Positions 1 to 4,634 of a DNA stretch of 5,928 nt are shown here, piece by piece. Within the stretch, counting starts at the first letter, position 1. Each line of letters opens with the position of its first letter. Below the pieces are notes generated by a model. It did not search any database. It saw only the letters and a program-made list of their open reading frames with translations, and was not told the origin of the DNA. The stretch is from contig JAISFK010000376.1 of assembly GCA_031263625.1 (NCBI GenBank), positions 1 to 5,928 on the forward strand. The letters run 5' to 3'. The position numbers and the translations under genes were made by a program. Source of the stretch: Clostridiales bacterium. GTDB taxonomy: Bacteria > Bacillota > Clostridia > WRLR01.

Positions 1-1106
1 ATGACGACCTTTTCGGTTTCCTTGTCGAACAGATGGGCCTTGTTCATGTCGATGGCGACCTTTATCGTGTCGCCGACTTTCGCCTTGACCCTCGGGTTGA
101 CCCTCGCGTTGAGCACGATGTCGCCGACGTGCATGTACAGCAGGGTTTCCGAGCCGAGCATTTCGATGACGTCTATCTTGGCGTCCACCACGCTCTCAGG
201 CATCTGCGTTATGTACACTTCCTCGTCGTGGACGCTCTCCGGGCGGATGCCGAAGACGGCCTCCTTGCCGACATAGCCGCCTTCCCTGACCTTGCCGGCC
301 TTGCCTTCCGGCATCCTCAGCTTGTTGTTGTCGAATACCAGGTAGAGGGATCCGCCTTCATCGACCACCTTCACGTCGATGAAGTTCATCTGCGGGCTGC
401 CGATAAACCCGGCCACAAACACGTTCTGCGGGCTTTCGTACAGCGCGAGCGGGCTGTCCACCTGCTGGATGAAGCCGTCCTTCATGACGACGATCCTCGT
501 GCCCATGGTCAGGGCCTCGGTCTGGTCATGCGTGACGTAGATGATCGTCGTCTGCAAATTCTGGTGCAGCTTGCTGATCTCGATCCTCATCTGCACGCGC
601 AGCTTGGCGTCGAGGTTCGACAGCGGCTCGTCCATGAGAAAGACCTTGGGCTCGCGGACGATGGCCCTTCCGAGCGCAACCCTCTGCCTCTGGCCGCCTG
701 AAAGGGCTTTCGGCTTCCTGTCCAGCAAATGCTCGATGTCGAGAATCTTCGCGGCCTCGTGGACGCGCCTCTTGATCTCGTCCTTGGGGGTCTTCCTGAG
801 CTTCAGGCCGAACGCCATGTTGTCGAACACCGTCATGTGCGGATAAAGGGCGTAGTTCTGGAACACCATCGCGATGTCCCTGTCTTTCGGCTGCACGTCA
901 TTGACGAGCCTGTCCGCGATGTAGACCTCGCCCTCGGTGATCTCCTCGAGGCCGGCGATCATGCGGAGCGTGGTCGTCTTCCCGCAGCCGGACGGGCCGA
1001 CCAGGATGATGAACTCCTTGTCCTCGATGTCAAGGTTGAAATCGCTGACCGCGACCACGTTGCCCTCGTACTTCTTATAGACATTTTTCAGAACGACACT
1101 TGCCAT
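1..1106 (-). CDS. ugpC: Carbohydrate ABC importer ATP-binding protein (MsmX/UgpC/MalK family), 3' end cut by window edge
   Basis: This is the cytoplasmic ATPase that powers uptake of sugars or glycerol-3-phosphate by a CUT1-type ABC importer. The 368 residues in the window show, in order, Walker A GPSGCGKT (37-44), Q-loop Q83, signature LSGGQ (135-139), Walker B FLMDEP (156-161), D-loop SNLD (163-166) and H-loop H193. A regulatory/TOBE-type C-terminal region follows from about residue 235. The visible end, FDKETEKVV, resembles the natural C-terminus of the family, so only a few codons should be missing. The start is the ATG at 1106-1104, preceded by GGGAGGG with a 6-nt spacer. No permease or binding-protein gene is adjacent here, as for MsmX of Bacillus, which serves several importers. 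The symbol is a family label; the substrate cannot be read from the sequence, and msmX or malK would fit equally well. Confidence 0.93.
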   Translation of the reverse strand, partial: MASVVLKNVYKKYEGNVVAVSDFNLDIEDKEFIILVGPSGCGKTTTLRMIAGLEEITEGEVYIADRLVNDVQPKDRDIAMVFQNYALYPHMTVFDNMAFGLKLRKTPKDEIKRRVHEAAKILDIEHLLDRKPKALSGGQRQRVALGRAIVREPKVFLMDEPLSNLDAKLRVQMRIEISKLHQNLQTTIIYVTHDQTEALTMGTRIVVMKDGFIQQVDSPLALYESPQNVFVAGFIGSPQMNFIDVKVVDEGGSLYLVFDNNKLRMPEGKAGKVREGGYVGKEAVFGIRPESVHDEEVYITQMPESVVDAKIDVIEMLGSETLLYMHVGDIVLNARVNPRVKAKVGDTIKVAIDMNKAHLFDKETEKVV

Positions 1107-1351
1107 TTTGTACCCTCCCATCAAAATTAGCTTGCATTGGCTTGCGTTACTTGCATTGGCGCCGCGTCGGCTTGCGCCAGCCCTCATGCCCCGCGCCCAA
1201 ACCCGGCGGCGCGCGCCGCATGTCCAAGGCTCAAAATAAATAATCAGGCTTTTCCTCAAGTTTACATGAAATGCCCCGCACACGCTAGTCTTGTTTTAGA
1301 CAAATTTGTTTTTTTTAATTTAGTAACTTTGCATAGGGAGCTCCCGAACAC
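1107..1351. other. Intergenic spacer between gamma-subunit gene and ABC ATPase gene
   Basis: This 245-bp non-coding stretch has two parts. Positions 1230-1335 are AT-rich and contain a T8 run (plus strand, 1309-1316) and the palindrome ACAAATTTGT (1300-1309). Positions 1160-1230 are GC-rich and low in complexity. A further palindrome, GGGAGCTCCC (1336-1345), lies just past the gamma stop codon but has no loop and no U-tract on the minus strand, so it is not a convincing terminator. I found no good -35/-10 pair for the ATPase gene, although the AT-rich part is where a promoter would be expected. Confidence 0.6.
1131..1160. repeat. Short direct repeats in the leader of the ABC ATPase gene
   Basis: CTTGCATTGGC occurs at 1131-1141 and 1150-1160. 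The related CTTGCGTTA lies between them (1141-1149), and another CTTGCG follows near 1171. Units are spaced about 9-10 bp, roughly one helical turn, and end some 25 bp upstream of the ATPase start codon, just behind its ribosome binding site. They could be protein-binding sites, leader-RNA elements or simple slippage products. No function can be assigned. Confidence 0.5.
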
Positions 1352-2044
1352 CTACGCCTCCATGCCCAGCCTGAGCATCTCCATCTCTTTGGGGATGAGG
1401 TGCTGGTAGCGCTTGGAGAGCACCTTGCGCAGGGCCTGCTCGAAGCTCTCCGTGGATATGGCGCCGGTTTCGGCCAGCAGCTTGCCCGCCAGTATTATGT
1501 TGGCGAACGCGGCGTTGCCGTTGTCGAGCGCCGTCTTGGTGGCAGGTATGCAAAAGAGCCTGCGCCCGGCCAAGCCCGCAGCCGCCGCGCCGGACGCCGC
1601 GCCGGAAGCGCCGCCCGATCCAGCCGCTCCAGCCGGGCTGCCCGACGCCGAAGCGCCAGCCGATTCCACCGCTCCAAGCGAGCTAGCCGACGCCGAAGCG
1701 CCAGCCGATTCCGCGCCCTCGCCCTCGCCCGCCTCCCCTATATTGACGAGCGAGCTGTCCACTATGACAAGCCCTCCCTCGCAGACGAGGCCCGCGTATT
1801 TCTCGTATGACGGCCTGTTCATCGCGATCAGCGCCGTCGCGCTGTTGAGCAGCGGCGATCCGATGACCCCGTCCGACAGTATGACGTGGCAGTAGGCCGT
1901 GCCGCCGCGGATCTCTGGCCCATACGACGGCAGCCACGAAACGTTCATGCCCTCGGACATGCCCGCCTGCGCCAGAATCCTGCCGATCGACAGTATGCCC
2001 TGCCCGCCAAATCCCGCTATGACTATTCCCTGATATCTTGGCAT
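1352..2044 (-). CDS. 2-oxoacid:ferredoxin oxidoreductase gamma subunit with Ala/Gly/Ser-rich insert
   Basis: This is the gamma subunit of the 2-oxoacid:ferredoxin oxidoreductase complex (POR gamma domain), 230 residues. Family motifs are GFGGQG near the N-terminus (11-16) and SYGPEIRGGTA (40-50), with the conserved C-terminal half starting around FCIPATK (164-170). Family members are usually about 180 residues. The excess is an Ala/Gly/Ser insert at about 103-162, between the strand ending VDSSLV and the one beginning LFCIPA, which normally are joined by a short loop. The insert includes an imperfect 15-residue tandem duplication beginning ESAGASAS (112 and 127). The ATG at 2044 is chosen because the family begins just before GFGGQG. 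GAGGAA lies 8 nt upstream inside the last beta codons, and the beta stop ends one base earlier. An upstream in-frame ATG at 2170 would only add beta-tail sequence read out of frame. Confidence 0.93.
   Translation of the reverse strand: MPRYQGIVIAGFGGQGILSIGRILAQAGMSEGMNVSWLPSYGPEIRGGTAYCHVILSDGVIGSPLLNSATALIAMNRPSYEKYAGLVCEGGLVIVDSSLVNIGEAGEGEGAESAGASASASSLGAVESAGASASGSPAGAAGSGGASGAASGAAAAGLAGRRLFCIPATKTALDNGNAAFANIILAGKLLAETGAISTESFEQALRKVLSKRYQHLIPKEMEMLRLGMEA
1642..1712. repeat. In-frame 26-bp direct repeat within the gamma-subunit insert
   Basis: The 26 bases at 1642-1667 recur without change at 1687-1712, a period of 45 bp (15 codons). The repeat keeps the reading frame and encodes the two ESAGASAS copies of the gamma insert. 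Exact DNA identity rather than mere protein similarity points to a recent duplication, for example by replication slippage. Confidence 0.85.
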
Positions 2045-2045
2045 A

Positions 2046-2942
2046 TTATCCGTTCCTCGCCTCCTGCCCCGCGCGGGCGGCCTCAGCGCCTGCGCCATTT
2101 CCAGCCACAGCCGCTGCCGACGCCCCGCCTGCCGCGCCAGCCTCAGCGCCTGCGCCATTTCCAGCCCCAACCCCGGCCCCGGCCGCAGCCGACGCCTTCG
2201 CCTCCGCCGTCCTGTCCCTGAACACGCCGAGCGGGTAGCGCTTGATCATGTTCTCCTCAAGCCACTTCATGGATTCTATGGGCGACATCCCCCAGTTGGT
2301 GGGGCATGTGGACAGCACCTCGACAATCGTGTAGCCGAGGCCCGCCCTCTGGATCTCGAACGCCTTCTTGATCGCCCTCTTGGCGGAGTTGATGTTCTTG
2401 ACGCTGTTCGACGCCACGCGCTCTATGTAGACCGGCGCGTCCAGCGTGGCCAGCATTTCGCAGATGTTGATGGGATACCCGTGCAGCTCAGGCTTCCGGC
2501 CTGTCGGCGACGTGGACGTCACCTGGCCGAGCAGCGTCGTCGGCGCCATCTGCCCCGACGTCATGCCGTAGATGGCGTTGTTCACGAACACCGTGGTGAT
2601 CCGCTCGCCCCGCGCCGCCGCGTGGACGATCTCCGCCGTGCCTATGGCCGCGAGATCGCCGTCGCCCTGGTACGTGAACACGATCTTGCCGGGGTGGACG
2701 CGCTTGATGCCCGTCGCCACGGCGGGCGCGCGGCCGTGCGCCGCCTGCTGCACGTCGCAGTTGAAATACTCGTAGTTGTTGTACGCGCAGCCCACGGGCG
2801 CCACGCCTATCGCGTCGCCCTCGAGGCCGAGCTCGTCCAGCGCCTCGGCCACGAGCCTGTGGATTATGCCGTGCGTGCAGCCGGGGCAGTAGTGGAACGG
2901 CGTGTCTGTCAGCGCGTGCGGCTTTTTGAACACAGTTTTCAT
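2046..2942 (-). CDS. 2-oxoacid:ferredoxin oxidoreductase beta subunit (TPP- and [4Fe-4S]-binding)
   Basis: The beta subunit binds thiamine pyrophosphate and a [4Fe-4S] cluster and passes electrons from the decarboxylated 2-oxoacid to ferredoxin. The TPP/Mg motif runs from GDGD (93-96) to NN (121-122), followed by YGMTSGQ. Probable cluster ligands are C19 and C22 (YCPGC), C52 (VGCAYN) and C213 (STCPTNWG), matching the CxxC...C...C pattern of pyruvate:ferredoxin oxidoreductases. The core ends near residue 248, the usual family length. A further 50 residues, almost all Ala, Gly, Ser and Glu, form an atypical tail with a duplicated AGNGAGAEA unit (260 and 280). The start ATG (2942) overlaps the alpha stop as ATGA, with GGGGAGGG 4 nt upstream, so coupled translation is likely. 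The last codons of the tail also supply the gamma ribosome binding site. Confidence 0.95.
   Translation of the reverse strand: MKTVFKKPHALTDTPFHYCPGCTHGIIHRLVAEALDELGLEGDAIGVAPVGCAYNNYEYFNCDVQQAAHGRAPAVATGIKRVHPGKIVFTYQGDGDLAAIGTAEIVHAAARGERITTVFVNNAIYGMTSGQMAPTTLLGQVTSTSPTGRKPELHGYPINICEMLATLDAPVYIERVASNSVKNINSAKRAIKKAFEIQRAGLGYTIVEVLSTCPTNWGMSPIESMKWLEENMIKRYPLGVFRDRTAEAKASAAAGAGVGAGNGAGAEAGAAGGASAAAVAGNGAGAEAARAGQEARNG
2080..2166. repeat. In-frame 27-bp direct repeat in the beta-subunit tail
   Basis: The 27 bases at 2080-2106 recur exactly at 2140-2166, a 60-bp (20-codon) period. The copies encode the two AGNGAGAEA units of the Ala/Gly tail. The frame is preserved, and exact identity suggests recent expansion. 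Confidence 0.85.
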
Positions 2943-4003
2943 GACGCCCTCCCCAATATGTCTTTTATCTTGCCGACGATCTCAAGCTGCGTGGGCGCCA
3001 TGCCGCCCGTCCGGCCGAGGAAGTACACGGGCTTCGCCCCGGCGAGCGCTATCATGACGTCCTCCACCATCTGCCCGGCGTTCAGCTCGACGGACAGCAC
3101 GGCCTTCGCGCCGGCCGAGTAGTCCCTGATCGCCTGGCTCGGGAACGGCCACAGCGTGATCGGCCTGATCAGGCCCACGCGCACGCCCTCCTTCTCGGCG
3201 TCCGCGATGACGTTCTTGATGATGCGCGACACGGTCCCAAAGGCCGTTATGATTATGTCCGCGCCCTCGCAGTTAATCGCCTCGACGCGCGTCTCGTTCG
3301 CGGCTATGTCCCTGTAGCGGGCCTGAAGCCTGTTGTTCACGGCCTCGAGGCGCTCCGGCACGGTGTCTATGGACGTTATGACGTTGTGCGGGCGCTCCAG
3401 CCCCGTGCCGGTCGTGGCCCAGCCCTTGTCGCACTTGCGTATGTCCTCGGAATCCTTGAACTGCACGGCCTCCATCATCTGGCCCAGCATGCCGTCGCCC
3501 AGGATCATGGCGACGACCCTGTACCTGTCCGCGATGTTGAACGCCTCGACCGTCAGCTCGTACAGCTCCTGCACGCTGTTCGGCGCGAGGACGACGAGAT
3601 GGTAGTCGCCGTGCCCGCCGCCCTTGACCGCCTGAAAATAGTCCGCCTGCGCGGCCATAATCCCGCCCAAGCCGGGGCCGCAGCGCATGATGTTCACTAT
3701 GACCGCCGGCAGCTCCGCGCAGGCCATGTACGACAGCCCCTCCTGCTTGAGGCTTATGCCGGGGCTGGACGACGACGTCATCGCGCGGGCGCCGGCGCCG
3801 GCCGCGCCGTACACCATGTTGATGGCCGCGACCTCCGACTCCGCCTGGATGAACGTGCCGCCTATCTCCGGCATCTTCTTTGCCATGTAGTGGGCAATCT
3901 CCGTCTGCGGAGTGATCGGGTAGCCAAAATAGTGCCTGCACCCGGCCCTGATCGCCGCCTCGGCGATCACCTCATTGCCCTTCATCAACAGTCTTTCCGC
4001 CAT
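2939..4003 (-). CDS. vorB: 2-oxoacid:ferredoxin oxidoreductase alpha subunit, VorB-like
   Basis: The alpha subunit carries the pyrimidine-binding domain that closes over TPP at the alpha/beta interface, plus a transketolase-C-like domain. In 354 residues it shows YPITPQTE (28-35), the QAESE segment (53-57, a Glu here is expected to contact the TPP aminopyrimidine), TSSSSPGISL (76-85), MRCGPGLGG (106-114) and a C-terminal domain from about residue 245 with LIRPITLWPFP. The N-terminal half closely matches the bacterial VorB group, annotated as acting on 3-methyl-2-oxobutanoate and other branched-chain 2-oxoacids. The related KorA (2-oxoglutarate) cannot be excluded, because specificity is not readable by eye. 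Length is normal for the family. The ATG at 4003 has AGGGAGAG 7 nt upstream. The gene follows delta after a 48-bp GC-rich spacer and overlaps beta by 4 bp. Confidence 0.93.
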   Translation of the reverse strand: MAERLLMKGNEVIAEAAIRAGCRHYFGYPITPQTEIAHYMAKKMPEIGGTFIQAESEVAAINMVYGAAGAGARAMTSSSSPGISLKQEGLSYMACAELPAVIVNIMRCGPGLGGIMAAQADYFQAVKGGGHGDYHLVVLAPNSVQELYELTVEAFNIADRYRVVAMILGDGMLGQMMEAVQFKDSEDIRKCDKGWATTGTGLERPHNVITSIDTVPERLEAVNNRLQARYRDIAANETRVEAINCEGADIIITAFGTVSRIIKNVIADAEKEGVRVGLIRPITLWPFPSQAIRDYSAGAKAVLSVELNAGQMVEDVMIALAGAKPVYFLGRTGGMAPTQLEIVGKIKDILGRAS

Positions 4004-4051
4004 TTAGCAACTCTCCCTATTATTTTGCGCCGCGCCGCGCGGCCGGCCCGC
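4004..4051. other. GC-rich intercistronic spacer between delta and alpha genes
   Basis: This 48-bp spacer contains a run of almost pure G/C (4027-4051) with overlapping self-complementary segments GCCGCGCGGC (4034-4043) and GGCCGGCC (4041-4048). The alpha ribosome binding site follows. RNA pairing could affect relative translation or mRNA decay between delta and alpha. There is no U-tract on the minus strand, so it is not a terminator. Confidence 0.45.
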
Positions 4052-4264
4052 CTACCGCTCGACCTCGATGGCGCAGTCGGGGCAGATCGTCGCGCAGAAC
4101 GCGCAGCCGATGCATTTGCCCATGTCCTCCCGCCTGACCGTCGCCGGATGGAAGCCCTTCGAATTGAGCGTTTCCGCGTCGATGGCCACTATGCCCTTGG
4201 GGCACGCCGTCGTGCAGAGCCTGCAGCCCTTGCACAGATCAATGTAAAATTTCACTCCCGCCAT
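4052..4264 (-). CDS. 2-oxoacid:ferredoxin oxidoreductase delta subunit (2x[4Fe-4S] ferredoxin)
   Basis: This small ferredoxin subunit (70 residues) should carry two [4Fe-4S] clusters that take electrons from the beta-subunit cluster to soluble ferredoxin. Cluster motifs are C11-x2-C14-x2-C17-x3-C21-P and C51-x2-C54-x2-C57-x3-C61-P, the classic 8Fe-8S arrangement; C64 is an extra Cys. The length is normal for KorD/VorC-type subunits. It is the first gene of the operon. The ATG at 4264 is chosen because AGGTGG lies 6 nt upstream and family members begin just before the first motif. The frame stays open upstream to 4522 because the leader is so GC-rich. That 86-residue extension is Arg/Gly/Ala-rich, unlike any ferredoxin, and its first codons lie upstream of the predicted transcription start, so I reject it. 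Confidence 0.94.
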   Translation of the reverse strand: MAGVKFYIDLCKGCRLCTTACPKGIVAIDAETLNSKGFHPATVRREDMGKCIGCAFCATICPDCAIEVER

Positions 4265-4287
4265 ATCGTCCCACCTGTAATTTATTG

Positions 4288-4449
4288 CGCGAGCCGCGCC
4301 CGCGCCCGCCCGCAGGCGCGGCTTTCGCTCGCGATCCGCGCCGCCGCGCGCCAGCCGCCGGCCGATGCGCGCCGTTCGCCGCCTGCCGTTCGCCGCGCGC
4401 CGCCCGCGCCGGAATCCGGCCGCGCGCCCGGCGCCCCCGCAGGCGCGGC
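4288..4449. repeat. Extremely GC-rich, repeat-bearing block in the oxidoreductase operon leader
   Basis: By count, 142 of 162 bases here are G or C (about 88%), with AT-rich DNA on both sides. Internal repeats are CCCGCAGGCGCGGC near each end (4309-4322 and 4436-4449), GCCGTTCGCCGC twice with a 14-bp period (4371-4382 and 4385-4396), and the inverted repeat GCCGGA/TCCGGC (4408-4420). If transcription starts near 4487, this forms the bulk of a roughly 220-nt leader RNA that should be very strongly folded. I recognise no known riboswitch or leader-peptide arrangement. Confidence 0.7.
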
Positions 4450-4471
4450 CGCCAAAATATCGCCTGACATA

Positions 4472-4501
4472 TTGACGACACATGTAAGTAACAATTATAA
4501 T
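4472..4501 (+). promoter_or_regulatory. Predicted distal murA promoter (P1)
   Basis: TTGACG (4472-4477, 5 of 6 consensus bases) is followed after 18 bp by TATAAT (4496-4501). Transcription would start near 4508, leaving a leader of about 127 nt that passes through the palindrome at 4541-4565. The -10 shares six of its bases' region with the divergent oxidoreductase promoter through the symmetric ATTATAAT. Confidence 0.6.
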
Positions 4502-4522
4502 GGAGAACATTGATAAATGCAA
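4494..4522 (-). promoter_or_regulatory. Predicted sigma-A promoter of the oxidoreductase operon
   Basis: Read on the minus strand, TTGCAT (4522-4517) is followed after 17 bp by a perfect TATAAT (4499-4494). The expected start point is near 4487, which gives a leader of roughly 220 nt. The -35 element is only partly consensus, but the -10 is perfect and the spacer is optimal. The -10 overlaps that of a plus-strand murA promoter. Confidence 0.6.
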
Positions 4523-4530
4523 TTAGCTTC

Positions 4531-4543
4531 AAAAAAAATTTTT
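4531..4543. other. A8T5 tract between the divergent promoters
   Basis: Eight A residues run into five T residues immediately beside the 25-bp palindrome. Such A/T tracts stiffen or bend DNA and can act as UP-like elements. Read on the minus strand it also forms a T8 run just after the palindrome, giving the outline of an intrinsic terminator for minus-strand transcripts. Confidence 0.4.
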
Positions 4544-4565
4544 CAAAAGTGTAACACTTTTGAAA
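4541..4565. promoter_or_regulatory. Perfect 25-bp palindrome, probable operator upstream of murA
   Basis: Arms TTTCAAAAGTGT (4541-4552) and ACACTTTTGAAA (4554-4565) are exact reverse complements around one central A. The site covers the -35 region of the proximal murA promoter and lies about 20 bp behind the -35 of the divergent operon. That placement suits a dimeric regulator able to repress murA P2 and perhaps influence the oxidoreductase operon. It does not match the Rex, CodY, LexA, CIRCE, FapR or NrdR consensus as I know them. An alternative is a minus-strand terminator, since T8 follows on that strand. Confidence 0.65.
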
Positions 4566-4580
4566 TATGTGTGTTATAAT
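4551..4580 (+). promoter_or_regulatory. Predicted proximal murA promoter (P2), extended -10
   Basis: A perfect TATAAT (4575-4580) is preceded by TG one base upstream (4572-4573), an extended -10. GTAACA (4551-4556, 4 of 6 consensus bases) lies 18 bp upstream, in the centre of the palindrome. The start would be near 4587, leaving a leader of about 48 nt. Confidence 0.65.
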
Positions 4581-4586
4581 GGGTGA

Positions 4587-4602
4587 GGCCGCATGTGCGG
4601 CC
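4587..4602 (+). other. Inverted repeat at the 5' end of the murA transcript
   Basis: GGCCGCA (4587-4593) and TGCGGCC (4596-4602) pair perfectly around a 2-base centre. If P2 starts near 4587, the RNA would begin with this GC-rich stem, which could protect the 5' end. C-rich rather than T-rich sequence follows, so it is not an intrinsic terminator. Confidence 0.45.
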
Positions 4603-4634
4603 CCCCAATTACGTGCGAAAGTGCAGGATACTAT

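Noticed and set aside
33..701. Long plus-strand open frame opposite the ABC-ATPase gene
   Set aside because: It is a shadow of a gene with all ABC motifs in the minus frame. Its translation is His/Asp/Val/Arg-rich without recognisable domains.
1233..1259. Possible minus-strand promoter TTGAGG ... TATTTT for the ABC-ATPase gene
   Set aside because: The spacer is only 15 bp and the -10 matches 4 of 6 bases, too weak to list as a feature.
1262..1275. CcpA cre-like sequence upstream of the sugar ATPase (minus strand ATGTAAACTTGAGG)
   Set aside because: It lacks the central CG and the matching right half of the cre consensus.
1288..1316. GTCT/AGAC stem followed by a T run, resembling a plus-strand terminator
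   Set aside because: The stem is 4 bp and AT-rich, and no plus-strand gene lies upstream to be terminated.
1560..1735. CRISPR-like or minisatellite array in the gamma gene
   Set aside because: There are only two exact repeat copies, inside an open reading frame and in frame. No spacer-repeat architecture or cas gene is present.
2045..2170. Upstream ATG that would extend the gamma subunit by 42 residues
   Set aside because: This stretch is the beta-subunit tail read in another frame and contains beta's own repeats. Family homology begins at the ATG at 2044, which has its own GAGGAA site.
3386..4513. 375-residue plus-strand open frame opposite the alpha and delta genes
   Set aside because: It runs through two clearly assigned minus-strand genes and the GC-rich leader. 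High GC removes stop codons, and no motif is visible.
4265..4522. Open frame continuous with the delta-subunit gene that could add 86 N-terminal residues
   Set aside because: The extension is Arg/Gly/Ala-rich, unlike any ferredoxin. It starts upstream of the predicted transcription start, and a good ribosome binding site precedes the ATG at 4264.
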